Shown here: positions 34,709-43,769 of the stretch, one piece after another
How the letters are laid out: each line of letters starts with the position of its first letter
Position numbering within the stretch: the first letter of the stretch is position 1
Assembly: GCA_019636495.1 (NCBI GenBank)
Contig: JAHBXL010000022.1
Coordinates: 1-64,000 of the forward strand
Source: Phycisphaeraceae bacterium
GTDB taxonomy: Bacteria > Planctomycetota > Phycisphaerae > Phycisphaerales > UBA1924
Length of the DNA: 64,000 nt
Direction of reading: 5' to 3'
Notes under the pieces: model-generated
What the model was told of the DNA's origin: nothing
The model's database searches: none
What the model saw: only the letters and a program-made list of their open reading frames with translations
Program-made: the position numbers and the translations under genes

Positions 34709-35409
34709 GGAGCACGGTACCCTCCAACGCGTTGGAACACGCCCGCGCACACAATCCCCTCGGCGATGCGCGCAGCGCGCCCGACTGGCCCCAGCGCGAG
34801 GCAGCGCTCATCGCCCGCATCCGCGACCGCGGCCTGGCCGACCGCGATGCCTGGAACGAACTGCTTTTGGCGCATCAGGACCGCCTCTTTGCCGTGTGCC
34901 AGCGAATGGTCGGGCCCGCCGCCGCGGCCGATCTGACCCAGGACGCCATGGTCAAGATCCTGCAGGGCCTCGATGGCTACGACGGCCGCTCGCAGGTCGG
35001 AACGTGGATGGTCCGCGTCGCGATGAACGCCTGCCTGTCATGGCTCCGCAGTCAGAAACTACGTCGCCACAAGGGTTTGGGTGGCAGTGAGGAATCTGTC
35101 AGGGGTTTGGGAACTCTCGGCGGGGCTCGGGGGCAAGGGGGGGAACTTTCGCCGCTCGGCCGCGTCCAAGGTGATGAACGGAACGCCGCGCTCGCGGCGG
35201 CTCTGGCCGATCTACCTGATGACCAGCGGGCGATCGTAGTGTTGCGGGATGTTCAAGGGCTCGATTACGAGCAGATCGCGGAGTGTCTGGAAGTGGCGGT
35301 GGGGACGGTGAAGAGCCGGTTGTTCCGGGCCCGAATGGCGCTCCGAGAACTGGTGGAGAATCGGTTGGGCGACTTGGAGGCCGGAGGGGCGGGGCAGAGC
35401 AGGCCATGA
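34666..35409 (+). CDS. ECF-type RNA polymerase sigma factor
   Basis: A 247-residue sigma-70 family protein with sigma-2 (LLLAHQDRLFAVCQRMVG, DLTQDAMVKILQGL and SQVGTWMVRVAMN) and sigma-4 (ALADLPDDQRAIVVLRD and YEQIAECLEVAVGTVKSRL). It directs RNA polymerase to a specific promoter set. The GTG at 34666 lies inside a hairpin repeat, so the true start may be later; TTG at 34732 would remove the repeat-encoded residues and still leave the whole sigma fold. The stop overlaps the next start by ATGA, so it is coupled to a putative anti-sigma factor. Confidence 0.88.
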   Translation: MATKANAPRSGAVPRSTVPSNALEHARAHNPLGDARSAPDWPQREAALIARIRDRGLADRDAWNELLLAHQDRLFAVCQRMVGPAAAADLTQDAMVKILQGLDGYDGRSQVGTWMVRVAMNACLSWLRSQKLRRHKGLGGSEESVRGLGTLGGARGQGGELSPLGRVQGDERNAALAAALADLPDDQRAIVVLRDVQGLDYEQIAECLEVAVGTVKSRLFRARMALRELVENRLGDLEAGGAGQSRP

Positions 35410-36527
35410 CCAACGTACGCGGCGACAACTTCACGCTTCCGGCGGGCCTGAACGAGGCCGACCTGCTCGATGCGCTCGAGGGCGCGCCGATGCTCGCCGA
35501 CCGTCGCGCGAATGTCGAGGCCGCGGTTCGCGCAGATCCGCGTCTGGCCGCGGCGATGACCGGCATGCGGGCCGACCGCGCCGCGCTGACAACGCTCGAT
35601 TCGAGTGTTCGCGCGCCCGATGGGCTGCTTGCGCTGGTCGAGGCACAACTGGAGCGCGAGGCGCTGGCCGCGTTGGCCGCGCCCGCAACGGCCGAGGCCG
35701 GAACGCTCCGCATCTCCGCAATGACGATCGAGCGCCCCAGCCCCTTCCGCGCGCTGCTCGAGAGCCTGCTGGTGCGCCGCCTTGCCCTCGCCGCGAGTCT
35801 GCTGCTGGCGATCGGCCTGGGCATGTGGGGCATCGTCTCCGGCATCCGCAACTGGCCGCACGCCGGGCCGGGCGGCGCCGGCATGGCGAGCAACACGCAC
35901 ACGGACAGGCCGGGACCAATGGGCCCCGCGTTGTCGGATTCGGCAACGGACCTGGCCGCGACGGGAACATCGATGGTGTTTGATGCGGGCACCATCGCGC
36001 TGCTTGCGCCGACATCGCCGCTTGATGGGCCGGGCGTCGCGGCGGATGGCCGCGTGTACGACGTGCCCGCGATCGCGGACCTGGCGCGCGATGGAAGGCT
36101 GGCCATCGTGGTGCACGCGCGCGACCGCGCTTCGTGGTCCGGCTTCTCGGCACGCGGCCTGCGCTGGAGCGATGTGAGCGGTGCCGAACTGTCCGGTTCG
36201 TTCGCGACCGTCAGCGCTGCGCTCGAACGCGAGGGCGCACAGCCGCGGGAACGGTGGGCGGCCGGCGCTCACAGCGCGTGGGGCGCGGGTGCCGCGCACT
36301 CGCGTCGTGTGATCGGTGTTTGGGTGCCCGCCGGCGGGGCGGGAGTTCGTGAACTTCTCGCGGCGACCGGCATCACGGGTGGCGAGCCGGGGGCAGCGCG
36401 GGTGCTGGTGCTCGACGAGCCGGTGAGGCCCGAACGGCCCCTCGACGCCCGCAGCGTGCTCTGGTGGAGCGCATCGCCGGCGGCGTGGGACCGCGGCACC
36501 ATTGTGCCGGTCATCATCGAAGAGTGA
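35406..36527 (+). CDS. Putative membrane-bound anti-sigma factor
   Basis: A 373-residue protein with an N-terminal soluble part of about 115 residues, a single transmembrane helix (LALAASLLLAIGLGMWGIV, about residues 124-142), then a long extracytoplasmic domain of unknown fold. The gene order (sigma factor then membrane protein, overlapping by 4 bp) fits an anti-sigma factor, and the N-terminal helices (LLDALEGAPMLADRRANVEA) resemble the planctomycete anti-sigma layout. No zinc-finger ZAS motif (HxxxCxxC) is visible, so the interaction mode is unclear. Confidence 0.7.
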   Translation: MTNVRGDNFTLPAGLNEADLLDALEGAPMLADRRANVEAAVRADPRLAAAMTGMRADRAALTTLDSSVRAPDGLLALVEAQLEREALAALAAPATAEAGTLRISAMTIERPSPFRALLESLLVRRLALAASLLLAIGLGMWGIVSGIRNWPHAGPGGAGMASNTHTDRPGPMGPALSDSATDLAATGTSMVFDAGTIALLAPTSPLDGPGVAADGRVYDVPAIADLARDGRLAIVVHARDRASWSGFSARGLRWSDVSGAELSGSFATVSAALEREGAQPRERWAAGAHSAWGAGAAHSRRVIGVWVPAGGAGVRELLAATGITGGEPGAARVLVLDEPVRPERPLDARSVLWWSASPAAWDRGTIVPVIIEE

Positions 36528-36541
36528 CCCGCTCACCCTGT

Positions 36542-37456
36542 TCACACCAGCATCGTCGTTATCGCGACGATCTCGGGCGCGGCCGAGCACGCCTTCTCGA
36601 CGATCGCCCGCGCATGCTCCTCGCCCTGCGCAAGCGCGAACATCGTCGACCCGCTCCCAGTCACGTGCACGTGCGCGCCCGGCTCTCGCATCGCGCTGCG
36701 CATCCGTGCAAGCGCCCCCGCCAGTCGCGGCTCCACCTGCGCCGCGGGCGCGGCCAAGTCGTTGAACAGCCTGGCCCCGTCGATCCCCGGCCCGGCCGCA
36801 AGCGCCCGCACATCGCCCTCCCGCAGCGGCCGCGGCGGCAACTGATCGAACGCCTGATACACCGGCCCGGTCGGGCATCCGAACGGCGGAAAGAACAGCA
36901 CCAGGTGTGACTGTTCTCGCGGCACGCGCCCCAGCCGCTCGATGCGCTCGCCAAATCCGGTCACCAGCGCGGGTCGCGCGGCCCGCTCGGGCCCGCACTC
37001 CTCGTCGATGAAAAACGCGATGTCGCTGCCCAGCGCGCCCGCGATCTCCCGCAGCCGCGCGGCACCGAGCCCCAGATCAAACAGCCGATCCAGCCCCATC
37101 ATCGCCGCGGCACAATCCGCCGAGCCCCCGCCCATCCCCGCGCCGACGGGAACGCGCTTGCGCACCACGCCGCGGACGGGCAGCGCGCGATGCACCGCGC
37201 TCTCCACCGCGCGGTGCGCCCGCACCGCCAAGTCCCTCTCGATCGGCCAGTCGATCGGCGTCGGCCGCGGTGCATCGGCCGCCCACTCGATCCGCCACGC
37301 CGATGGCTCTCCCTCCCCGAGTGCGGTCAGTTCCACCTCGTCGTGCAGCCCCACGCACGCGAACCATGACGCGATCGGGTGGTAGCCCCGCGGCGGTGCG
37401 GCCGGGCCGACGGCCAAAGCCAGGTTGATCTTGGCGTGCGCTCGCCACGTGAGCAT
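36542..37456 (-). CDS. ispE: 4-diphosphocytidyl-2-C-methyl-D-erythritol kinase
   Basis: GHMP kinase that phosphorylates CDP-methylerythritol in the MEP isoprenoid pathway. The 304-residue product shows HAKINLALAV at the N-terminus (active Lys), the ATP-binding loop PVGAGMGGGSADCAA, LGSDIAFFI, and VTGSGSTMFAL at the C-terminal subdomain. Length is close to the family norm of about 285. It converges on the anti-sigma gene. Other MEP genes are not in the window. The ATG at 37456 is the start. Confidence 0.93.
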   Translation of the reverse strand: MLTWRAHAKINLALAVGPAAPPRGYHPIASWFACVGLHDEVELTALGEGEPSAWRIEWAADAPRPTPIDWPIERDLAVRAHRAVESAVHRALPVRGVVRKRVPVGAGMGGGSADCAAAMMGLDRLFDLGLGAARLREIAGALGSDIAFFIDEECGPERAARPALVTGFGERIERLGRVPREQSHLVLFFPPFGCPTGPVYQAFDQLPPRPLREGDVRALAAGPGIDGARLFNDLAAPAAQVEPRLAGALARMRSAMREPGAHVHVTGSGSTMFALAQGEEHARAIVEKACSAAPEIVAITTMLV

Positions 37457-37487
37457 GACCCAAGCGTAACCGCACTACCATCGGGCC

Positions 37488-37850
37488 ATGGCCACGCCGC
37501 CGCGACCATCCATCCCGCCCGATGACTGGGAGAACCCGCCGGGATCGCAGGGCAGGCCCTCGCGGGCCATCCGGCGCGCGCCCGCCGCGGGCGACGTGGT
37601 GCCCGCGCGGCAGCGGCCAGAGCGCGAAGAAATCGACGAGGGTCCTTCCGAAGAGGACCTCGCGCGGCTCGACGGCCTGACGCGGACCTGCCCGGCCTGC
37701 GGACAAGAAGTCTTCGACGATACCGATGTCTGCTATCACTGCGGCCACGCTTTCTCGACGCGCGACAAGGCCACGAACTGGAAGCACCTGATCATCGCCG
37801 CGGCGATCGTGCTCGCCTTTCTGGCGTTCGCCGTTGTCCGTTTGTTCTAG
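37488..37850 (+). CDS. Zinc-ribbon membrane protein
   Basis: A 120-residue protein: disordered acidic N-terminus, one zinc-ribbon-like motif (CPACGQEVFDDTDVCYHCG, residues 69-87) with four Cys, and a C-terminal transmembrane helix (HLIIAAAIVLAFLAFAVV). The ribbon would face the cytoplasm with the tail in the membrane. This Cys pattern recurs in two other proteins here (42301 and 47195). Function unknown. It is divergent from ispE. Confidence 0.7.
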   Translation: MATPPRPSIPPDDWENPPGSQGRPSRAIRRAPAAGDVVPARQRPEREEIDEGPSEEDLARLDGLTRTCPACGQEVFDDTDVCYHCGHAFSTRDKATNWKHLIIAAAIVLAFLAFAVVRLF

Positions 37851-37936
37851 AGCAGTTTGGGTTGGCGGGTTGCGCCACGCCGCCGCGGGCCACCGCTGTG
37901 CCGAGAACGCCCCGCGCGCCGATACAACGGCCCGGC

Positions 37937-38473
37937 ATGACCGCGCGCCCGCTCCAGCCCCTCATCCGCCTCGACCCCGGCTGGCTGTTCCTCATCGCCG
38001 GGATGCTGGTGGTGGCGTGCACGGTGCTGATCCCCGCGCAGCGCAGCCTCGACAACGCGCGGTGGGAGCGGGACCGTGCCGCGGCGATCGAACGCCACCG
38101 CGTCGAGCGACTGGAGCGCTACGCCGCCTATCTCGATGCGCTCAGCCGCGGCGATGAGAGCGTGCTGCTCTCGCTCGCGGCGACGCAACTGAACAAACTG
38201 CCCGAGGACCGCATCCCGCTGGACATGCCGCCCGAGGTCTCGCTCACCAGCGCGAGCGTCTTTCCGACACTGGAGCCGGATCCCCTGGAACTCCCGCTCA
38301 GGCCCGAGCGTGCCCGTCAGCCGTCGCTTCTGGAGCGGCTGACCATCGGGAACACCTCGCGTCTGTGGCTGATGGCCGCGGGCCTGCTGTGCATCGTGTG
38401 GGGCCTGCTGCCGGGGACGACGCGGCGGGCATCGCCCCTCGCCGCGCCAATCGAAGAACCATTGACCCAATAG
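37937..38473 (+). CDS. Membrane protein with coiled coil
   Basis: A 178-residue protein with a transmembrane helix at about residues 18-35 (FLIAGMLVVACTVLIPA), a heptad-rich segment at 38-75 (RWERDRAAAIERHRVERL), a spacer, and a second transmembrane helix near residues 139-158. No recognised family. It could span the membrane twice with a periplasmic coiled coil. The ATG at 37937 is chosen; an upstream in-frame start at 37862 lacks support. Confidence 0.65.
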   Translation: MTARPLQPLIRLDPGWLFLIAGMLVVACTVLIPAQRSLDNARWERDRAAAIERHRVERLERYAAYLDALSRGDESVLLSLAATQLNKLPEDRIPLDMPPEVSLTSASVFPTLEPDPLELPLRPERARQPSLLERLTIGNTSRLWLMAAGLLCIVWGLLPGTTRRASPLAAPIEEPLTQ

Positions 38474-38675
38474 CGCACAAGATGGTCCGTTGCGGTGTGC
38501 TGCGGTCGGGGGTCGGATGCGCCGGCTTTCTCTTGCACCGAATGGGGGCTGACGTTAGTCTCGTGCCAGAGAGATTCCGGCAATCCACCGGAGAGAGCGG
38601 AAGTTCCGACCATCGGCCGACGACCCACGCGTCGCTCGCGGCCGACCGATCGGGAGCGCGGCGGAGGAGAGGAAC

Positions 38676-39503
38676 ATGAAAGTCGTGTGTCTGGCTGCAA
38701 TGGCACTGTCGGTGTGTGTCGCTACGCCGGCGTCTTGGGGTTTTCAGCCGCCCCAGAGCCCTATTCACCTGGTGACGCCCCCGCACCCCACGCTGCCTCA
38801 CCCGGCGCGGCTGGACTTCAACTACCGGCATGACGCGACGATCCACGAGGTCGAACTCACGCCCGCGGGACACGAGCGCGGGCTCGAGGCGTTCCTGCCG
38901 AACAATGCTCACACGAACACACTGACGATCGGTGCCGACACATACCGCCTGAAACGGTTCCACTTCCACTACCACTCGGAGCACACAATCGACAGCGTCA
39001 CACGTCAGGCGGAAATGCATCTTGTTCACCTGAAACTTGATGGGAATGGAAACGAGATGCCCAACGAACGCCTTGTGGTCGGACGCTTCATCCACATCGG
39101 CGCGGCACATCCCGAGATTGCCAGGCTGCTCGCCCCGGCCAACGCCTACCCCTTCCACCTCGACAACTTCAATCTGCTCACGCTCCTGCCCGATCTGCAC
39201 GAGCGCGCATCGTGGCGATATGACGGCTCGCTGACGACCGGCGACCCGAACAACCCGCAGGAGGTCGACGGTGCGGGCAATATCCTGAAATCCGCCAAGT
39301 GGGTGATGCTGCAAAGTCAGATGACCATTTCGGTCCAGCAGTGGCAGGACCTGACCGCGCTCTTCCCCGCCAACTGGCGGGCGCCGCGAGATGCGACTCC
39401 TGCGCACAACCTCCGCTGGGATATCCCCGCCCCCGGTACCGCATCGCTCTTCGCCGTTGCGGGCGTGGTCGCGCTGAGGCGCCGTCGGCACGCCGCGGTG
39501 TGA
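38676..39503 (+). CDS. Alpha-carbonic anhydrase-like protein with PAPG sorting tail
   Basis: A 275-residue exported protein of the alpha-carbonic anhydrase fold (reversible hydration of CO2 with zinc). It has a signal peptide and QSPIHL near residue 27. The zinc ligands are His96 and His98 in KRFHFHYHSEH and His115 in AEMHLVHL, with the spacing of bacterial enzymes, plus Glu102 and Glu113. GSLTT follows near residue 187, but the usual TTPPC-x-E loop is replaced by TTGDPNNPQEV and a short insertion. It ends IPAPGTASLF...RRRR like three other proteins here. Surface activity is likely but not certain because of the altered loop. Confidence 0.85.
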   Translation: MKVVCLAAMALSVCVATPASWGFQPPQSPIHLVTPPHPTLPHPARLDFNYRHDATIHEVELTPAGHERGLEAFLPNNAHTNTLTIGADTYRLKRFHFHYHSEHTIDSVTRQAEMHLVHLKLDGNGNEMPNERLVVGRFIHIGAAHPEIARLLAPANAYPFHLDNFNLLTLLPDLHERASWRYDGSLTTGDPNNPQEVDGAGNILKSAKWVMLQSQMTISVQQWQDLTALFPANWRAPRDATPAHNLRWDIPAPGTASLFAVAGVVALRRRRHAAV

Positions 39504-39700
39504 TTCCCGCACCCGTTTGAGTCGGTCCCGCACCGCGTTGCGCAAATCAGGCCTTTCGCAGGGGATGCGCCATCCACTTGCGATCTCCGTCCGCCGCGGA
39601 ACACCCGTGTGTTTTCCCGCCGCGATCGTTCGGCGCGCTATCCTTCGGGCCCGGCACGCATCGCGGCCGGTCCACACACAGTCTGCGAAAGGAGTCCTGA

Positions 39701-40879
39701 GTGCACGGGTTGATTGCTCCCCACGGCGGTACGTTGGTCGATCGAGTCGCAACCGGTTCGCGCCTGGCCGAACTCAAGAAGGAAGCGCAGGGCCTGAAGC
39801 GCATCACGCTCTCGGCCAAGCAGTCCTGCGACCTCGAGATGATCGGCATCGGCGCGTTCAGCCCGCTGACCGGCTTCATGGGCTCCGACGACTTCAAGAG
39901 TGTCTGCGCGAGCATGAAACTCAAGAGCGGGGACATCTGGCCCATCCCCGTGCTGCTGAGCGTCTCGAAGGGGGGGGGGCGCGCGGAGGTCCCCGCGATC
40001 AACGAACGAGTCGCTCTCTACGCCCCCAACGGCGTGCTGCAGGCGATCCTGACCGTCAAGGAAGAGTTCGTTCACGACAAGGCGACCGAGATTCCCGCGG
40101 TCTTCCGCACGACCGACCCCGCACACCCCGGCGTGAAGCAGGTGATGGACGAGGGCGACATCTGCCTCGGCGGCCCGGTCGACGTGATCCAGACCTGCGT
40201 CGACCCCGATGGCCCCGAGGCCTTCCTCGAGCAGCGCCTCACGCCCGCGCAGACCCGCGCCGAGTTCCAGAAGCGCAACTGGAAGACCGTCTGCGCCTTC
40301 CAGACCCGCAACCCCATCCACCGCGCCCACGAGTACCTCTGCAAGGTCGCGCAGGAAATCTGCGACGGCTTGCTCATCCACCCGCTCGTCGGCGAAACCA
40401 AGGAAGGCGACATTCCCGCGGCGGTCCGCATGGACTGCTACCGCGCGCTCATCGAAAAGTACTTCGTGCACTCCCGCACCATGCTCAGCGTCATGCCCGC
40501 GGCGATGCGCTACGCCGGCCCGCGCGAGGCCGTGCTGCACGCCCTGGTCCGCAAGAACTACGGTTGCACGCACTTCATCGTCGGCCGCGACCACGCCGGA
40601 GTCGGCAACTACTACGGCACGTACGATGCCCAGACGATCTTCGATGAACTCGACGCCGCGAATCTCGCCATCGAGCCCCTCAAGTTCGAGCACTCGGCGT
40701 ACAGCAAACTCGCCCAGGGCATGGTCACCGCCAAGAGTTTCCCCAAGATCGAGGGCGACCAGATCGCGCTCAGCGGCACCAAGGTCCGCGAGATGCTCAA
40801 CGCCGGGCAGCGACCGCCGATGGAGTTCACACGGCCCGAAGTCGCCGACATCCTGATCAAGTGGGCGCAGGGCAAGTAG
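39701..40879 (+). CDS. sat: Sulfate adenylyltransferase (ATP sulfurylase)
   Basis: Forms adenylyl sulfate (APS) from ATP and sulfate, the first step of sulfate activation. The 392-residue product is the homo-oligomeric Sat type: QTRNPIHRAHEY (nucleotide binding), GRDHAGVGNYYG, and SGTKVREMLNAG. No APS kinase domain is fused. The GTG at 39701 follows a GAAAGGAGTC site, which fixes the start. The carbonic anhydrase-like gene precedes it; cysE lies 10 kb away. Confidence 0.93.
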   Translation: MHGLIAPHGGTLVDRVATGSRLAELKKEAQGLKRITLSAKQSCDLEMIGIGAFSPLTGFMGSDDFKSVCASMKLKSGDIWPIPVLLSVSKGGGRAEVPAINERVALYAPNGVLQAILTVKEEFVHDKATEIPAVFRTTDPAHPGVKQVMDEGDICLGGPVDVIQTCVDPDGPEAFLEQRLTPAQTRAEFQKRNWKTVCAFQTRNPIHRAHEYLCKVAQEICDGLLIHPLVGETKEGDIPAAVRMDCYRALIEKYFVHSRTMLSVMPAAMRYAGPREAVLHALVRKNYGCTHFIVGRDHAGVGNYYGTYDAQTIFDELDAANLAIEPLKFEHSAYSKLAQGMVTAKSFPKIEGDQIALSGTKVREMLNAGQRPPMEFTRPEVADILIKWAQGK

Positions 40880-40948
40880 CCCGACCGTCAGGGAGGGCCT
40901 TCGCGGCGAAGCCGCGATCACTCAAACGGATGCGCAGTGAGTTGAACG

Positions 40949-40985
40949 ATCGGCCGCGGCACATGCTGCGGCCGATTCTCTTTGG
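40949..40985 (+). terminator. Terminator between sat and serine hydrolase
   Basis: Perfect 9 bp stem ATCGGCCGC (40949-40957) with GCGGCCGAT (40968-40976), followed by TCTCTTTGG. It lies between convergent genes and probably serves sat. Confidence 0.65.
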
Positions 40986-40992
40986 TGTTCGA

Positions 40993-42234
40993 TCACTCCA
41001 CCCCCAAAACCCTCCCCAAAAACTCCGCATCCCTGAACCCGCGCCCCTCCGCGCCGTTCTCGGCAAACCGCACGATCACCAGGTCGTGATCCGGCAGCAC
41101 GTACAGCCGCTGCTTGCCCAGCCCCGCGGCCATCCACACGCGAACATCATTGCCCGCCGAATCCTTGATTTTCGCCGACGCCTCCGCGCGCAGCGCACGC
41201 TGCCGCAGGCGATCTCGCAGCGGCAGGTCCGCCTCGCCCGCATCCCCGCCCGCCGCGGCGGCATTCCCCGGCAGCCACCACGTCAGGCCGTACGCCGGGT
41301 TCGCCTTGCTCGGCTCAAAGCACTGCGCCAGCAGTTCGGGCCGCAGCAGTTGCCTCTTCGCACCCGGGTCGTGTTCGGTCGGCGCGGCGATCGCCCCGTT
41401 CAACCGCACAAACTCGCCGAACTTCGCCCACTCCCGCGCGGCGAGAAAGCACCCGCCCGGCAGGTTGGGGTTGCCCTGGGCATCCTGCCCGAGAAACGCG
41501 ACGTCGATCTTCAGCGGTTTGAAGATGCGCGCATCGAGATACGCCCGAACCGTCGCGGGGAAGGTTGGATCGTCCTCGCGCCGCGCTTCGAGTTTGCGCT
41601 GCAGCAACGCGCCAAACGCGTAGAAGTGGCTCGGGCCATACACGAACCGCGCGCCCGGCTCGCCCGTCGCCTCCACCGCGATTGCCGCGGCGAACTTGTC
41701 ATCGACCCGCGGCCCATCGCCGCGCAAGAGCCGCCCGCCGCGCAGCCGCAGTGCGCCCGCGCTGCCGATCGTGTCCTCCGCCGGGTCAAGCCCGCTCGAC
41801 AAGTTCAGAAGCATGCGCACCGTGATCTTGCTCTTGCGCGGGTCCTCGCGCCACTCATCCAGCGTGTCGCACGCGCGCTCATCGAGCGACAGCAACCCAT
41901 CCTGCACCGCGAACATCGCCAGCACACCGGTGAATGACTTGGTGCCGCTGGCGAGCATGTGCGGGCGCGAGGCGGTCCAACCCCCGTCGTATCGCTCATA
42001 CACCACCCGCCCCCGATGCGTGATCAACACCGCGCGCCCCGCAAACCGCGCCGAGTAATCCGCCGCGGCGTCCCCGCGCTTCTGCCACGTTTCACCTTCC
42101 ACCTGCGCGCCGGTCGGCGCATCCGCTCGCGGCGGTGCGGCAGGCTGCGCACGCGTCGCCGCACTCAGGGCGAAACTCGCCACAACGACCGCCCAAACTC
42201 CGCGCCGCAGCAACGTGCGATGCATCGGGTTCAT
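40993..42234 (-). CDS. Class C beta-lactamase-like serine hydrolase, exported
   Basis: A 413-residue secreted serine hydrolase of the beta-lactamase/DD-peptidase superfamily. Signal peptide to about residue 30 (VWAVVVASFALSAATRAQP). The SxxK motif is SGTKS, with Ser nucleophile near residue 100; YGPS is the YxN/S element. Substrate is unclear: these proteins act as esterases, peptidases or lactamases. The ATG at 42234 has a GGAGGGCAAGG site, which decides the start over a longer reading. A disordered loop near residue 330 (GNAAAAGGDAGEADLPL) is unusual. Confidence 0.85.
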   Translation of the reverse strand: MNPMHRTLLRRGVWAVVVASFALSAATRAQPAAPPRADAPTGAQVEGETWQKRGDAAADYSARFAGRAVLITHRGRVVYERYDGGWTASRPHMLASGTKSFTGVLAMFAVQDGLLSLDERACDTLDEWREDPRKSKITVRMLLNLSSGLDPAEDTIGSAGALRLRGGRLLRGDGPRVDDKFAAAIAVEATGEPGARFVYGPSHFYAFGALLQRKLEARREDDPTFPATVRAYLDARIFKPLKIDVAFLGQDAQGNPNLPGGCFLAAREWAKFGEFVRLNGAIAAPTEHDPGAKRQLLRPELLAQCFEPSKANPAYGLTWWLPGNAAAAGGDAGEADLPLRDRLRQRALRAEASAKIKDSAGNDVRVWMAAGLGKQRLYVLPDHDLVIVRFAENGAEGRGFRDAEFLGRVLGVE

Positions 42235-42300
42235 GCCTTGCCCTCCACCGGGTCCATCCGCCAAACGCCGCCGCGGCAGGCGCATTGCCCGCGAGAGACG

Positions 42301-42783
42301 TCATCTCACGGTCAGCAGGAACAACACTGGGAAGGTGATGCCGATAAGCCACGCCGCGCCGGCCCAGCCCCACTTGGCGGCCTCGCGCACGCGGCCGAGG
42401 CGCTTGCGCATCCGGACCCATATCGCCACGCCGCCCGCGCCAACGGCTGCGCCCACGAGGAGCAGCGTGATCTCCAGCAGGCTCGGCGAGAACCCGCGCC
42501 GCCCGAACATGGCTTCGAAGAGCACGTAGATCAGCAGCAGCGCCGAGAAGCCCAGGCCAGACGAAAGGCCGACGAGGCCCGCGATGAACGCCGCGAGCCG
42601 CGGTTCGGTCGTGCCGACCGCCAGCACCAGTCGCCGTCCGCACTCGGGGCAGCGGTTGCCGAGCAGGCTGCGCAGGTTGTAGCCGCACACGGGGCATGGC
42701 GTATCGCGCGAGGCGATGAACCTCGTCAGCATGGCGTCGTTGTCGGCGGCCGGGTCGGCATGCTCGGCCAGGTCGGTCGGCAT
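42301..42783 (-). CDS. Zinc-ribbon membrane protein
   Basis: A 160-residue protein: acidic N-terminus, zinc ribbon CPVCGYNLRSL and CPECGRRL (about residues 30-52), then three transmembrane helices (LAAFIAGLVGLSSGLGFSAL, ITLLLVGAAVGAGGVAIWV, AWLIGITFPVLFLLTV). The CPxCGYxLR ribbon is a planctomycete hallmark. It follows the two genes at 43131 and 42802 with an 18 bp gap, so it is the last gene of that operon. Function unknown. Confidence 0.75.
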   Translation of the reverse strand: MPTDLAEHADPAADNDAMLTRFIASRDTPCPVCGYNLRSLLGNRCPECGRRLVLAVGTTEPRLAAFIAGLVGLSSGLGFSALLLIYVLFEAMFGRRGFSPSLLEITLLLVGAAVGAGGVAIWVRMRKRLGRVREAAKWGWAGAAWLIGITFPVLFLLTVR

Positions 42784-42801
42784 CTCGGGAGTCCTCCCGT
42801 G

Positions 42802-43134
42802 TCATCCTGCGCGTTCGGCCACGATCCGCGCGATGATGAACACCACGAACCACGTCGCCGCGCCGAGGCCGATCATGCCCAGCACGATCTGCAGCGTCAT
42901 CACGCACACGTGCCACCAGTAGCGCTCGATGGTCTGCAGGCGCACCGCCTTGTAGATCATCGCGACAAAGAACGCCATGGGGACAAGCAGGACAAACCAC
43001 CACTGGTGCAGTTCGATGGGGTCGATGAAGGGGCGCAGCGGCGGTTTCGGGTGCCCCGCGCCCAGCGCGCACGGCGCACACACGCACACGGCGACCGCCG
43101 CGGCCGGCACGAGCAACTGCCTCAGCGTGCTCAT
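42802..43134 (-). CDS. Small membrane protein
   Basis: A 110-residue protein with a signal-like N-terminus (LLVPAAAVAVCVCAPCALG) and two transmembrane helices (WWFVLLVPMAFFVAMIY and LGMIGLGAATWFVVFIIA). The middle (IDPIELHQWWFVLL) is conserved-looking but no family is recognised. Its start overlaps the upstream gene's stop by ATGA, so translation is coupled. Confidence 0.7.
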   Translation of the reverse strand: MSTLRQLLVPAAAVAVCVCAPCALGAGHPKPPLRPFIDPIELHQWWFVLLVPMAFFVAMIYKAVRLQTIERYWWHVCVMTLQIVLGMIGLGAATWFVVFIIARIVAERAG

Positions 43135-43769
43135 GCCGGGTCCCCCTCGCGCCGCCTGCGGCTGAAGGACGCGTCGATCACGCAGATCAGGTTCATCATC
43201 CCGGCGATGGTTCCGAAGAGCATGCCCAGTTCGTTCATCCGCGACATGCTCTTGACGTTGGGCGGCCACGCGGGCTTCACGACCTGTGCGGTCAGCGGGT
43301 CGCCGCCGGGCGATGGCAGACGGGCCATGGGCAGGCCGTCCGCCGGATCGAGCGTCGTGATGACCGGCTCGCCGTTGCGCGGGTTGCGGTACTCGTTGGG
43401 GTAGGCGCTCCGCAGTCCCTGCACATCGCGCACCTTGAAACGGCTCTGGTGCACCCAGTCCACGCCGACGGCGACCGGCCCCACCAGCGCCTGTCCGAGG
43501 AACCACGGGAAGTCCTCCCGTCGGTCCACCGCGTCGATCCCGCCGACAAGCAGGCCGGTGGCGAACATCGCGAGCACGCCGACGGCGATGTACACGCCGC
43601 GCCGGCGATAGCCAAGGAACCAGTGCCCCAGGCCCGGCATCAGCAGAGCCAGAACGCCGGCAACCGGCTGGAAGTGGGTGGCGTGGCGCGAACCGTAATC
43701 CGCCGCCGCGGCGTGGGGCGCGGCCGGGTCATCGGTCCGCTGGCTGGTCGGTGGGTGGGGAGGGGGCAT
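43131..43769 (-). CDS. DUF6677-like membrane protein
   Basis: A 212-residue membrane protein with the patterned N-terminal block MPGLGHWFLGYRRRGVYIAVG, helices through about residue 95, a soluble Asp/Pro-rich middle, and a C-terminal helix (NELGMLFGTIAGMMNLICV). This fits DUF6677, an uncharacterised family seen in planctomycetes. The first gene of a three-gene reverse-strand group (43131, 42802, 42301) of small membrane proteins. Confidence 0.7.
   Translation of the reverse strand: MPPPHPPTSQRTDDPAAPHAAAADYGSRHATHFQPVAGVLALLMPGLGHWFLGYRRRGVYIAVGVLAMFATGLLVGGIDAVDRREDFPWFLGQALVGPVAVGVDWVHQSRFKVRDVQGLRSAYPNEYRNPRNGEPVITTLDPADGLPMARLPSPGGDPLTAQVVKPAWPPNVKSMSRMNELGMLFGTIAGMMNLICVIDASFSRRRREGDPA

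Noticed and set aside
30790..34875. Very long open frame on the strand opposite leuS
   Set aside because: It is the GC-rich mirror of leuS, with no family motif and no start signal; leuS has clear HIGH and KMSK motifs.
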